A stretch of DNA of 64,000 nucleotides from Aurantiochytrium sp. KH105 (lineage: Eukaryota; Sar; Bigyra; Thraustochytrida; Thraustochytriidae). Below the pieces are notes generated by a model. It was not told the DNA's origin and searched no databases. It worked only from the letters and a program-made list of their open reading frames with translations. The stretch covers positions 238,137 through 302,136 of the forward strand of contig BGKB01000084.1 in assembly GCA_003116975.1 (NCBI GenBank), given 5' to 3'. A program made the translations under genes and the position numbers. Below are positions 28,910 through 38,049 of this stretch, in pieces. Every line of letters begins with the position of its first letter. Position 1 is the stretch's first letter.

Positions 28910-31693
28910 ATGCAGACAGGCTTGCAGACAGGCGCACAGACCACGAGGCGGTGGGCCACGTGCGATAAGAAGTCGCGGGGGTCAGCGGTGATGCTGTCTC
29001 ATCTCGATGGCGGACGAGGAAAACGTGTCGATGACAAGCCAAGAGCTCACTCCTTGGCCAGAACGATTGCAATTCTCGCAAGTTTGGCGCAGCTGACAAC
29101 CGGTCTCGATGCCATGTGGAAAGACTGCATGGGCTCAAAATGCTACAAGGTCTTTGGCCCAGAAACCTCGTACGAAAATCTGCAATCGCTTTGTCACGGC
29201 TACGGGGGTGAGCTTTTCTCAGCGGGGAATCAGTCGGTTCTTCAACACGTACAAACAATCTTTGAGCGCGATGCGCTAGAAACTGACGGTGACGCAGTGC
29301 TATTGCTTGGTGCTCTTACAGATGAAGAGGCGCTGGGAAACCTTGCATTCGACGATGCCTCAGCGAATGTGACCTTGGAATTCATCGACGCGACGCTGGA
29401 GACGGCTGTCGCAAAGATGTCGAGTGGATCATGTATTCAGTCTCTTCGCCTCGATAGCGATAGCGCAGCCGTAAGCTGGATCGAGACGGCCTGCGAGCAG
29501 GATCAATTGTACTCAGTCTGCCAGCACACAGCTCCAGAGTATGGCTTTTGCTATGAAATCCGCTGGCAAGACCAGAAGGGTCGTACGCGCAAGCGCGTCA
29601 TGGAGCCCGTGACTCAATTTCCTCAAAATCATCCCAAGACTACGGGCAATGGGGTATGTGGCGGTGCTGAATACAATTTTATACCTCCAGAAGGGCTTTG
29701 GTCTGGGAAAGGGGCTGAAGAAGCCAACGACAGCTCTTGCAAGCTCGTGTCCGGAGGCGAGCTTTTTTACGGCTATGACTACCCAACGAGCGGGAGCTCT
29801 AACACGGGCTTTGCCGATGACAACGCGCTGACCATGTTTTTCCTCGTCGACTCTGACTATCGCGGGTATTGGGTCCTTGCAATCGACAAGCCGGATGGAG
29901 TGGACGCAGACGATGGGTACCTTGGCATGAGCATTAACGGAAGTGGCCTTGATGGCGCCGGCGTCAACGTGCAGCTCAAAGACGATCCTGCTGTAAAGGA
30001 CGTCGGCGACGCATGCGAGAAATCAGACTTGAAAGACGAGGGCTTTGGAAGGGACTGCTACGCATGGAACGGTACGCATGGATCCTTCATCTGGCGCTGG
30101 CACCAGTGCTGCACCGATGGCATGGTGCTTGGCCGTCTTCCGTCGACAGATTTCTGCATTGACGTGGAAATCACCAAGAAAAGGGGACTCAGCAAGATGC
30201 TCGTGGGCGACTTTGTTGCAGATGAGCTCGACATAAGCATGACTGAGATTCCTTTCGACAGCGCCGTCAATGTATGCGGCTACGAATGTCCGGATTTTTG
30301 CAGTGCCATTACAAACTGTGGCGAATGCTCGAGCACAAAGGGCTGCGGGTGGTGCCCGGGTTACGGTTGTGAGGCCATTGGCGCAAAAGGAGGATGCGCC
30401 GAAGGATGGCGAGATAGCGACTCGGAAGAGTGTTGTGAGGCGTGCGCGACTGCGAGCAGCTGCGACGAGTGCGTTGACATCGAAGGGTGCGGATGGAATC
30501 ATAGACATCACACATGCAAGTCCGGCAACAAATATTCGCGCACGCTCTGCCAGACCTCCGACGATCTTGAAAACTATTTTGCCTTTGAATACGCAGAGTG
30601 TACGACCGAAAGCCCAACCGCTGCAGTGCAGCAGACGAATTCGACGTCTGCTCCTACAGATGCGCCCCACTCTGCAACGCCAACAACTTCCGAACCAACG
30701 ACAGAGGCGCCCACAATGGTAGAGCCAACAACAGCAGAACCAACAACAGCGGAGCCGACAACCGTAGAACCGACATTGCCAAATACTCGGAGCGAAAGCA
30801 CCAAGGCCCCTGCTTTCCAAGATGAAACGAGCAATGCAACAACGCACGAAGAAGCCGTGGACACGCCCTCGAGTGGGCCAGCGGACAATGGGCCTGCGTC
30901 GTGGACGATCGCTCTTGGAGCGTTAGGGGCATGCTTTTTATTGATCGCTCTCTTGGCCGGAGGCTACAAGTACAAGCGCCGAAAGGGATCCCGCGAGAAT
31001 TTGGACGGTGACTTTGCAAGTATCGCTCCAGGCGTGATCAAGCAGAGCACCAAGGTTTCTGCCTTCCAGCAGGGAAACCCAATGTTTGATAATATCGGTC
31101 TCGTCTGCGACAAACCGAGCAAAACATACCCAAAGAATCCTCTCGTACAAGCCTTGGCTGCGCACAAAGCTGCGGGGGATTACTTTCGGGTCTTTACAAA
31201 CAACCCTGGTATTGCGATGCAGCTGTCGAAGGAGACAATGTGTTTTGTCAAGTGCACCGAAGACGATGGCGTGCTTCTTGACAAACTGGAGAAACCTGGA
31301 CCCATACGTGCGCTCGTGAATTTGGCAATGGCAAAGTCGAGTCGGGGCGATGCGTCGCCGACGTCCAAGGTCAAGACGCACCTGCGCATCAAAAAGCGCG
31401 ACGAGTGGACAAGACACGTGGACCCGGCAACAGAAAAGGAGTTTTTCTACAATGGCAAGCTCAACGAGGTTGTGAATGATGCTTCAGGTATTAACGAGGC
31501 GCAAGCATCTTCGAGACGTGAAGACGCAGACCCGCTCCGCTGGGAGTTCGCTCCGGATGAGTTCGAAGATTTCGATCTTGTCCTCGACGTGCTTTCACGA
31601 GCGAACTGGCGACTTTGCAAGGATCTCCACCTCGAGTACTTTTTGCACCCAGAATCAGGCGAGCGTGTCTGGATTGAAAGCTCGACATCGTAG
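28910..31693 (+). CDS. Type I membrane protein: C-type-lectin-like and PSI-like ectodomain, WW-like cytoplasmic tail
   Basis: 927 residues from ATG at 28910 (a second ATG at 28991 would place the hydrophobic segment closer to the N-terminus). Order: signal-peptide-like segment about 50-66; a degenerate C-type-lectin-like domain about 73-204 (CYKVFG...SLCHGYGGELFSAGNQ, closing with SWIETAC and YSVC); an unrecognised Cys/Trp-rich domain about 205-455 (FIWRWHQCCTDGMVLG); two PSI-like cysteine modules about 465-565 (NCGECSSTKGCGWCPGYGC); a Thr/Pro stalk with repeated EPTTAEPTT (about 566-660); one transmembrane helix about 665-685 followed by KYKRRK. The cytosolic tail contains two WW-like stretches (EWTRHVDPATEKEFFYNG; LEYFLHPESGERVW), each lacking part of the WW consensus. 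Looks like a cell-surface receptor or adhesion protein; ligand unknown. Confidence 0.82.
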   Translation: MQTGLQTGAQTTRRWATCDKKSRGSAVMLSHLDGGRGKRVDDKPRAHSLARTIAILASLAQLTTGLDAMWKDCMGSKCYKVFGPETSYENLQSLCHGYGGELFSAGNQSVLQHVQTIFERDALETDGDAVLLLGALTDEEALGNLAFDDASANVTLEFIDATLETAVAKMSSGSCIQSLRLDSDSAAVSWIETACEQDQLYSVCQHTAPEYGFCYEIRWQDQKGRTRKRVMEPVTQFPQNHPKTTGNGVCGGAEYNFIPPEGLWSGKGAEEANDSSCKLVSGGELFYGYDYPTSGSSNTGFADDNALTMFFLVDSDYRGYWVLAIDKPDGVDADDGYLGMSINGSGLDGAGVNVQLKDDPAVKDVGDACEKSDLKDEGFGRDCYAWNGTHGSFIWRWHQCCTDGMVLGRLPSTDFCIDVEITKKRGLSKMLVGDFVADELDISMTEIPFDSAVNVCGYECPDFCSAITNCGECSSTKGCGWCPGYGCEAIGAKGGCAEGWRDSDSEECCEACATASSCDECVDIEGCGWNHRHHTCKSGNKYSRTLCQTSDDLENYFAFEYAECTTESPTAAVQQTNSTSAPTDAPHSATPTTSEPTTEAPTMVEPTTAEPTTAEPTTVEPTLPNTRSESTKAPAFQDETSNATTHEEAVDTPSSGPADNGPASWTIALGALGACFLLIALLAGGYKYKRRKGSRENLDGDFASIAPGVIKQSTKVSAFQQGNPMFDNIGLVCDKPSKTYPKNPLVQALAAHKAAGDYFRVFTNNPGIAMQLSKETMCFVKCTEDDGVLLDKLEKPGPIRALVNLAMAKSSRGDASPTSKVKTHLRIKKRDEWTRHVDPATEKEFFYNGKLNEVVNDASGINEAQASSRREDADPLRWEFAPDEFEDFDLVLDVLSRANWRLCKDLHLEYFLHPESGERVWIESSTS

Positions 31694-31788
31694 AAATTCG
31701 AGGGTAGCGCAGTTTGACTTTCATGGAAGAGATAAAATTGATCGTAAATATGTACAAGCACCCGGCGAAAATCAACAATCTTGACTTT

Positions 31789-32889
31789 TTATTGCAGACG
31801 CCGGGCGATCGCACGAAGCTTGGCACTGCGTGCACGTGGATTTTCGGTACTCTCTTCTTTGGAGGCTTTGCGCACGCCACGAAAGCATGGCGAAAAGTCC
31901 TTGTATTTCTTGAAAGCCTGCTTCACCAGGCGATCCTCGAGACTGTGAAACGAGATGATGGCTACAGTACCTCCAGGGCGAACAATGTTTGGCACGTTGT
32001 CGAGGAAAGTTTCGAGACTGTCCAGCTCGCCATTGACGGCAATACGGAGCGCCTGAAAAATTCTTGCGGCAGGGTGCGATCGAGCAGTCTTCCAGTCTAC
32101 CATTGGCGCGATTGCACGTACTAGATCATGAGTGCTATCGATGGCCTGCTTTTTTCGCGCGCGCACAATCTGCGTGGCTATCCGTCGGGCATTACGCTCT
32201 TCGCCGTACTCTCGGAAAATCGTTTCGAGGACATTCTGAGGTCCCTTGTTGACGAGCGTCCACGCGCTAACGGGCGATGATGGGTCCATCCGCATGTCCA
32301 GCTTACCCTCATTGCGGAAGCTAAACCCGCGTTCGCCTCGATCGAGCTGCATTGACGAAACGCCGAGGTCGAGGAGGACGCCGTCCACGGGCATCACTTC
32401 ATCGCCGAGCGTAGTTTTCATTTCAGAAAAATTGGAATGCACGGCGCGAAATTTGTCTCCCCACGGCGCGAGGCGGCGCCTTGCGATTTCGAGTGCATCT
32501 GGGTCGCGATCGACACCAACGATACGCAAGTTGCACGGCAGCGTCTCGAAGCGGTGCAGGAGTGCTTCCACGTGCCCGCCTGCTCCAAGCGTTCCGTCAA
32601 CAATCAGAGCCTCATTTCGCATGCCAAGGGTGTCTGCGAAAACGTCCACGACCTCATCTCGAAGCACGCTCACGTGCCCGGCCTCTTTGCCGCTGCTCAA
32701 AGTGTCGACGCCAGGACGCTGTCCACCGCGACCATGGCTTTCGTCATCCTGGGCGAGGTCCCCGCCACTCCCGCTTCCGCTGCTGCTGCTGCTGCTGCCG
32801 TTGCTAATGCTTCCGTTCTTGCTGCTAATGCTCGCGAAGCCTCGCGTTCGAGGCGGCTTCGCAAGCCGCAATATCGCGAGTCTCCGCAT
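31789..32889 (-). CDS. RsmH/MraW-type small-subunit rRNA (cytosine-N4) methyltransferase, METTL15-like
   Basis: 366 residues from the first in-frame ATG (32889) to the stop. SAM-dependent methyltransferase modifying the decoding-site cytosine of 16S/12S-type rRNA in bacteria and organelles. Motifs: VDGTLGAGGH (SAM loop), VGVDRDPDALEIA, VDGVLLDLGVSSMQLDRGERGFSF, LDMRMD, SHPAARIFQALRIAVNGEL and the C-terminal VAIISFHSLEDRLVK. A basic N-terminus (MRRLAILRLAKPPRTRGFAS) followed by a Ser/Gly linker of about 45 residues looks like a mitochondrial (or plastid) presequence, which fits an organelle rRNA target. The stop is only 95 bp from that of the plus-strand neighbour, so 3' UTRs probably overlap. 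Confidence 0.95.
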   Translation of the reverse strand: MRRLAILRLAKPPRTRGFASISSKNGSISNGSSSSSSGSGSGGDLAQDDESHGRGGQRPGVDTLSSGKEAGHVSVLRDEVVDVFADTLGMRNEALIVDGTLGAGGHVEALLHRFETLPCNLRIVGVDRDPDALEIARRRLAPWGDKFRAVHSNFSEMKTTLGDEVMPVDGVLLDLGVSSMQLDRGERGFSFRNEGKLDMRMDPSSPVSAWTLVNKGPQNVLETIFREYGEERNARRIATQIVRARKKQAIDSTHDLVRAIAPMVDWKTARSHPAARIFQALRIAVNGELDSLETFLDNVPNIVRPGGTVAIISFHSLEDRLVKQAFKKYKDFSPCFRGVRKASKEESTENPRARSAKLRAIARRLQ

Positions 32890-33369
32890 TCCCTCCACCA
32901 ATCTGGTTTTGTTGGCTGGACGACGACGAGGCAGCTCGCAGATCGACCTCTGGCACTTCACCTCATCTTCAAGTCGTCAAGAACGTCGTCGCGCAGTCCA
33001 GCACGAGCAAGGCTTCAGCGATGCGACGCGAGCCCCTCACGATCGCGAGCTCTCGCATCACAGGTTTGTGAGCCCTATACAGGCGGCTTTACTCTCGTTC
33101 TTGCTGCGTTCATGTGACGAGGGCTGGCACGTGAAGAGGGAGCGAGCGAGCCGTTGAAGACGACTGCTGACAAGGATGGGTGACACGGACTTTTGGGCTT
33201 GGCAACGATGAGATGAAGAAGCAAACCGAAGACGCCCGCTCGCCGACGAAGAGCACGAAGCGAGGCTGTGCGCCATCCGCACTTCAGGTGCGCAACAGAC
33301 AGGGAAAGCGAGGCCTTCTGCGCGTGCCTGGCAACAACAGCAACAACAACGAAGTCATTGGCGAAAACA
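32890..33369. promoter_or_regulatory. Divergent intergenic region
   Basis: 480 bp between the RsmH gene and the Aha1_N-LRR gene. CAACAA-type simple sequence at 33329-33350 just upstream of the second gene. No other structure seen. Confidence 0.45.
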
Positions 33370-34491
33370 ATGGAGCCAACGGCAGCAAAAGCACCGCTGC
33401 CACCGCGGCAGTCCAAGACCAAGAGCAAGACCGGCGCGGACTTTAGCTATAGTGAGAAAGACCTCTTGCCTCTCGTAAGCAACGAACTGCAAACCCGCAT
33501 GCGTAAACTTTCGCTCGTCGAGACAACGCGTGAAATGGCACACGTGACGCAAGTCAAGGCATACGGTGAGGCCTTTGTAAGCAAGGCTCGTGCACCCAAA
33601 CACAATGGACAAGAAGTGCAAAAGCTTGCCTTTTCTCTACGTTTCGAAATATGCTGGTTCGGGCGCGTCTTTCTCGGGACCTCCACGCTTGGCAGTGCCT
33701 CGGGAAAGGTGAAGATCGGCGAAGTCGATTTTGAGAATGTCGACAAGCCAGAAACTTGGCAGGTAGAGACCAAGCTCGATGTGGAAAGTGTACCAGGCGT
33801 GCCAGCAAGCGCTGCTGCGGCAACCATCCCTGAACTCTCTGACGTCGAAGTGCTTTTACGCAAACTGGTCAAGGAGCAAGGTCAGGCAAAGCTTGTGGAA
33901 CTCATACGCACGGAAGTGACACGAATGCTCGTCAAACGAGAGATTCTTGCATCACAAGAGCGCAAGGTCTCAGAGGACACTTCGGAAGAAGCAAGGCAGG
34001 ATACATCCGGCGATGGCGCAGATGATCCGGCTTCAATGAGCGAGATCTCCTGCGATGATCTCCGGCGGCAAATGCTTGGCAAGGACTACCTCCGCATCAT
34101 TGACGGCGAGGACGCCAGCGCTTTTAAGGAAACGAGCTGGGCACTCCGTATTTGTACAATTCATGATCGAGATGTGCCTGCACTCTGTGCGAAGCTTGCG
34201 GAAAACACAGGCTTGCAGACCCTCGACCTCTACTTTAATTACATTGGAGATGAGGGTCTTGACGCGCTGGCATCTGCGCTGATGGGGCACAAGGAGCTGA
34301 AGCGAATTGATTTGCGCCGTAACAGAATTGGGGACCTTGGTCTGCAGAGTCTCATGGCACGTCTTGGAGCGGGCCACTTGCCTAGTTTGACGGAGATCGA
34401 TCTCCGTGAGAATGAAGCCATCACGAATCTGGGGCGCACCATGATTTCTGCGCTAAAGCTGATGCGCCCCAACACCAAGGTCACTTTGTAA
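33370..34491 (+). CDS. Aha1 N-terminal-domain protein fused to leucine-rich repeats
   Basis: 373 residues from ATG at 33370. The first half resembles the N-terminal domain of Hsp90 co-chaperone Aha1: about 35-195 gives LSLVETTREMAHVTQVKAYG, EAFVSKARAPKH (place of the NRKGK loop), LAFSLRFEICWFGRVFLG, GKVKIGEVDFENVDKPETWQ and a final helix VEVLLRKLVKEQGQAKLVEL. In Aha1 this domain binds the Hsp90 middle domain and accelerates its ATPase. An acidic linker (about 200-245) leads to ribonuclease-inhibitor-type LRRs (LQTLDLYFNYIGDEGLDALASAL, LKRIDLRRNRIGDLGLQSL, LTEIDLRENEAITNLGRTM). The normal C-terminal SRPBCC domain of Aha1 is absent and the basic RKGK loop is weak. Possibly a dedicated Hsp90 adaptor whose LRRs pick the client. 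Confidence 0.75.
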   Translation: MEPTAAKAPLPPRQSKTKSKTGADFSYSEKDLLPLVSNELQTRMRKLSLVETTREMAHVTQVKAYGEAFVSKARAPKHNGQEVQKLAFSLRFEICWFGRVFLGTSTLGSASGKVKIGEVDFENVDKPETWQVETKLDVESVPGVPASAAAATIPELSDVEVLLRKLVKEQGQAKLVELIRTEVTRMLVKREILASQERKVSEDTSEEARQDTSGDGADDPASMSEISCDDLRRQMLGKDYLRIIDGEDASAFKETSWALRICTIHDRDVPALCAKLAENTGLQTLDLYFNYIGDEGLDALASALMGHKELKRIDLRRNRIGDLGLQSLMARLGAGHLPSLTEIDLRENEAITNLGRTMISALKLMRPNTKVTL

Positions 34492-34767
34492 GGTATGCTG
34501 AAAGACGGCGTGTACCCGGCCACGGCTCAATTTTAGTAGTGCGTTTGATTGATCCTTCTCATTGCAAAAAAGTCCGAATCGTCGTATACGCAAGCGGCAC
34601 GCCTGGCAGATGCCCTTTCTCTAAAAAAAAATTCTCAACTTGTTTGGAGAGTCAGAATAAAGGCCAATGCTACAGGCAGACGAAACATGAAAGGGTAGAA
34701 TAGAATAAAAGCAACATCTTTTATACCTGGTCTTCACCAACATCAAGTGCTCTTTGCTGAGTCTAGC

Positions 34768-35550
34768 CTAGCCCTCGAGCTTGCTCTGCACAAGTGCTTT
34801 AAGGTCAGTGTAGATCGCGTCACTGCGGCGATTCTGGCGCACAAGCTCGGGGTGGTTCTCGCCGCTAAAGGAGTACAAAATGCCCTTCTCCTCGTAGTGC
34901 GCGAGGAGGGGGTAGGTGACCTCCATGTACATGTCGAGGCGGTGGCGTACCTTGTCAGGCTCGTCGTCCGCGCGACGCGTGAGCGGCTCGCCAGTCTCGT
35001 CATCCTTGCCTTCTTCCTTGGGAGGGTTGAAGGCGTACGAGTACATGCGGCCTGAGTGCTGGTGGATCCAGCGGTCGCTAATGCGCTCAACAATCTCTTC
35101 TTGCGGCACCTCGAGGTTGAGGACAAAGTCGATCTCGATCTTGTCCTCGAGGGCCTTGGCCTGCGGCAGGGTACGCGGGAAACCGTCAAGAAGCACGCGA
35201 CCGGACTGCTCAAACACCTCGTGCATGATGAGGTCCACCATGAGCTCGTCAGGCACCAAGTCGCCGGCCTCCACATAGGCCTTTGCCTTTTCGCCCAAGG
35301 GCGTGTGTTCCTCCATGTGCGAGCGGAGAATGTCGCCGCTCGAGAGGTGGCTAAAGTTGAACTCCTTCTTGAGGCGCTTGCTGAGCGTCCCCTTGCCGCC
35401 GCCCGGCGGCCCGGTGATGAGCACAACGTCGAGCGCCTCCTTGTCGATTGCGGCAGCGGCGAGACCGCGCTTGGCCAGCGACGAGGTCAGCATCGACGGC
35501 GACAGGGCCCTCGACCCGGCCATCTGCGCGCGCACCAGCGTCTGCATCAT
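34768..35550 (-). CDS. Adenylate kinase family nucleoside monophosphate kinase, probably mitochondrial
   Basis: 260 residues from the double ATG at 35550/35547. P-loop GPPGGGKGT (47-55), NMP-binding region HLSSGDILRSHMEEHTPLG, VPDELMVDLI, LLDGFPRT, the LID region with DRWIHQHSGRMYSYAFNPPKEEG and TRRADDEPDKVRHRL, then YSFSGE near the end. The long LID lacks zinc-binding cysteines, as in most eukaryotic AK2/AK3 types. The N-terminal 35 residues (MMQTLVRAQMAGSRALSPSM) are basic and free of acidic residues, a mitochondrial presequence pattern. Function: ATP (or GTP) plus AMP to two NDPs. The frame is open upstream to 35676 (a further ATG), but that extension is charged and not presequence-like. 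The choice between AK2 and GTP-using AK3 is open. Confidence 0.93.
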   Translation of the reverse strand: MMQTLVRAQMAGSRALSPSMLTSSLAKRGLAAAAIDKEALDVVLITGPPGGGKGTLSKRLKKEFNFSHLSSGDILRSHMEEHTPLGEKAKAYVEAGDLVPDELMVDLIMHEVFEQSGRVLLDGFPRTLPQAKALEDKIEIDFVLNLEVPQEEIVERISDRWIHQHSGRMYSYAFNPPKEEGKDDETGEPLTRRADDEPDKVRHRLDMYMEVTYPLLAHYEEKGILYSFSGENHPELVRQNRRSDAIYTDLKALVQSKLEG

Positions 35551-35871
35551 CTTTCCCCTTCGACTCTTGCGCGGAGGCTCTTCTCCGTAGCTTTCGGGTT
35601 CGCGTCGCAGCTCCTCGCGCAAGATGCACCAGGCTCGTCCAATTTTGCTTGCGGTGCTGCTTGCCGCATGCAGCATTCAGCCAGGCATAGTTTTACCTCG
35701 ACGTCCACGCGAAGGTGGGCACTGTTGGAGTGTTTTACTGGAGCGGTTACCAGACGTTTCATGCCAACGAGACTGTAACTCTCGGTCGCGTTGGCTGACG
35801 AGAGGAGAAGAAGCAGCAACTTTCAATCCAAGCAAGGGCCACATCGCCAGCCCTGTGCAGCGCGCGGCCGC

Positions 35872-35900
35872 CGGCTCGGCTCGGCTCGGCTCGGCTCGGC
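35872..35900. repeat. (GGCTC)n pentanucleotide repeat
   Basis: Five to six uninterrupted CGGCT units in the divergent promoter region. Confidence 0.85.
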
Positions 35901-36079
35901 CTGGCGCCGTGAACTGCAGTGGAATCCGGCGGAAAGGTTTTCCACCTGCGCGAAACGTTGGGTTATACCGCGAGGGGCAGCGGAGGCGGCGGCGCTTGCG
36001 ATCCAACGTCAAAAGGCAGCGGGCCCTTAACTACGTGCGCGAAGGGCAGCGCCGACCCGCGTGCGTGAAGAGAAGAGGC

Positions 36080-36165
36080 GAGACAAGACAAGACAGGATA
36101 AGACAAGACAGGACAAGACAAGACAAGACAAGATAAGACAAGACAAGACAAGACAAGACGACGAA
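36080..36165. repeat. (GACAA)n pentanucleotide array
   Basis: About 17 units, mostly GACAA with GATAA and GACAG variants, 120 bp before the Pcf11 start; same family as the 11.2-11.6 kb array. Confidence 0.9.
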
Positions 36166-36285
36166 AAAGATCCAAGACGCGGAGATACGGGGCCTAAAGC
36201 TGGCTCAAGAAAGTAGGACTGCAAGGCCCCAACGTCTTACTCGCTGTGCGTTCGTCTCGCCCTTTCTTGCTCTTCTCTTGCGATA

Positions 36286-37947
36286 ATGGCGGACGCAAAC
36301 AGCCGCATTGCGGACTATGTAAACCGCATCCGCGTCATGGGTAGCCATCCCGACAAAATCACAATCAATACCCTGACCATGGTCGCTGGTGACGTCAAGA
36401 AGGGAAGCGTGAGCGGCGTGGAACCCTCCGATATCGTGGGCGCCATTGAGGCGCGACTTTTGCGTGCCCCTCCCCGCGAGAAGATGCCGGCCATGTACCT
36501 GATGGACTCGATCATGTACAATGTGCGCGATCCATACCCCAAGCTTTTCTCTCGCGGTCTTCCGAACCTTTTTATGGACACCTTTCGATCACTCGACGAC
36601 GCGGGCAAGAACCAGCTTCGTAAGCTGCTCAACGCATGGCCGGATCGTCGCCCGGATCAGGGCGCGCTACCACCAAAAATCCTGGGCGATATTTTCGCAA
36701 AGATCGATCGTCGCTTTGACGTAGATGATTTTGTGCGAAGGCAAGAGGACAAATTCCCCGAGTGGAGACAACAAGCGCCCAGCGCCGCCCCTGCTCCTGG
36801 CCCCTATGGCCACGCGCCTCCGCCTCACGGCCAGCCTTATGGCGGGGGCCACGGTTCAGCAGGCCATGCAGACACCAGCGCCATGCCCACGCCCCTGAAT
36901 ACGTCTGTGACGCAAGAACAGTATGACCAATTGTTGGTTGAACGCGCGACAACCATCCTTTCAGACTTGCAAAATTCTCTTGGCGTCCCAAACGAAGAAC
37001 GTATCCAGCTCAATGACTTGCCCGAGCGTCCAGAGCTCTGGCAGCAAGTCTATGATCGCGCTCGCGCGGAACTGAGCGCCGCTGGCATTTCTGTGTACAG
37101 TGGCGCTGCTGCGAGCATGCGCGTGGCTCCCACCTATGTCGCAGGATCGCAGCCATCTGCCTTCCAGCCGCATGGGGAGCTCCACTATGGCCAGGGATCA
37201 ATTCCCGGCCATGCCGCTGCCGCCTCTTCTCATGCAAGCACGGGCTACTCGGGCGGTTATGCCCAGCCTCCGCGGACGCCACCAGCAGCTCCGAGTCCCA
37301 AACCACGTCCGTCGTGGGATATGGAATCCCTACGCGACACGAGTCAGGCTGTGCAAGTCGCGGCAACGCTTTACCAAATGTGCCAATCAGATGGCCAGCA
37401 TGTCGACTCGGTGTCGGGTCTCCGATTCACGGACCCATCGCGTCTTCAAGCGTATCAGGCGCAACGTAGCGAGCTCGAAAAGGAGATTGTTGCCTCCCGA
37501 AAGCCACCCTCTGCGAATAAGATGTTGCGGCGGGCGTGGTTCAATGCCCCGGACCTTTGGCGGCAGGTCGCGCCTCAGGAGCTGCGCGTCGAGCAATCTG
37601 GATTTGATGTCACGGACGACGATGACGTCGATCTCGCTGATGCCAGCGGCGCTGGCGCTGGTGATAGTACTCTTAATCGACAGACGAGCAACCTTTCGCT
37701 CGGAGGCGAGGCCGGCGTTCCAATCGACGACTCGCAGACTCATTGTGCGCTGACCGGCGAGGAATTCGAAAAGACATTTGATGATGAATCGGGTCAGTGG
37801 GTTTACAAGGGTACAATGCGTGATCCAGAAGGTCGTATTGTGATTGCCTCCGCTTATTACGAGCAGCAGGCTAAGAAGCGTCAACGTTCTGAGAGCGCCG
37901 CTGACGCGTCAACTCCTGCTGCAAAGCAGGCCAAGCACGATGTCTGA
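36286..37947 (+). CDS. Pcf11-like pre-mRNA cleavage factor with CTD-interaction domain
   Basis: 553 residues, ATG at 36286 to TGA at 37945. N-terminal CID about 5-140: YLMDSIMYNVRDPYPKLFSRGLP and KNQLRKLLNAWPD are strongly Pcf11-like. This domain binds the phosphorylated C-terminal repeats of RNA polymerase II. A Pro/Gly/Ala/His-rich linker follows (about 165-205 and 300-345). The second half keeps the Pcf11 C-terminal order: WFNAPDLWRQVAPQELR, then a gelsolin/zinc-knuckle-like segment CALTGEEFEKTFDDESGQWVYKG. In most Pcf11 proteins that last segment is a CxxC zinc finger; here the second cysteine is missing. The C-terminus (KKRQRSESAADAST...AAKQAK) is a bipartite nuclear signal. Role: cleavage/polyadenylation and transcription termination. 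An in-frame duplicate of the C-terminus lies after the stop. Confidence 0.92.
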   Translation: MADANSRIADYVNRIRVMGSHPDKITINTLTMVAGDVKKGSVSGVEPSDIVGAIEARLLRAPPREKMPAMYLMDSIMYNVRDPYPKLFSRGLPNLFMDTFRSLDDAGKNQLRKLLNAWPDRRPDQGALPPKILGDIFAKIDRRFDVDDFVRRQEDKFPEWRQQAPSAAPAPGPYGHAPPPHGQPYGGGHGSAGHADTSAMPTPLNTSVTQEQYDQLLVERATTILSDLQNSLGVPNEERIQLNDLPERPELWQQVYDRARAELSAAGISVYSGAAASMRVAPTYVAGSQPSAFQPHGELHYGQGSIPGHAAAASSHASTGYSGGYAQPPRTPPAAPSPKPRPSWDMESLRDTSQAVQVAATLYQMCQSDGQHVDSVSGLRFTDPSRLQAYQAQRSELEKEIVASRKPPSANKMLRRAWFNAPDLWRQVAPQELRVEQSGFDVTDDDDVDLADASGAGAGDSTLNRQTSNLSLGGEAGVPIDDSQTHCALTGEEFEKTFDDESGQWVYKGTMRDPEGRIVIASAYYEQQAKKRQRSESAADASTPAAKQAKHDV

Positions 37948-38049
37948 ACTTTCAGCAGTCGGCGACAATCTGAGAGCGCCAATGACGCGTTTTCTTTTGC
38001 TGCAAAGCAGGTCAAGCACGTAGTCAAACTCGAACTTGCATTGTGAATT
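37888..38049 (+). repeat. Two-copy tandem duplication, 81-bp unit, straddling the Pcf11 stop codon
   Basis: TCTGAGAGCGCC at 37888 recurs at 37969, and matching sequence continues for about 50 bp (GCTGCAAAGCAGG[C/T]CAAGCACG). The period is 81 bp (27 codons). The first copy holds the protein end and TGA; the second lies in the 3' flank and remains open in the same frame to TGA at 38044. Confidence 0.88.

Larger units (their letters stand above)
35551..36285. other. Divergent intergenic region with two pentanucleotide arrays
   Basis: 735 bp between the adenylate kinase and Pcf11 starts. Contains GGCTC and GACAA arrays. No RNA gene or coding exon recognised. Confidence 0.5.
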
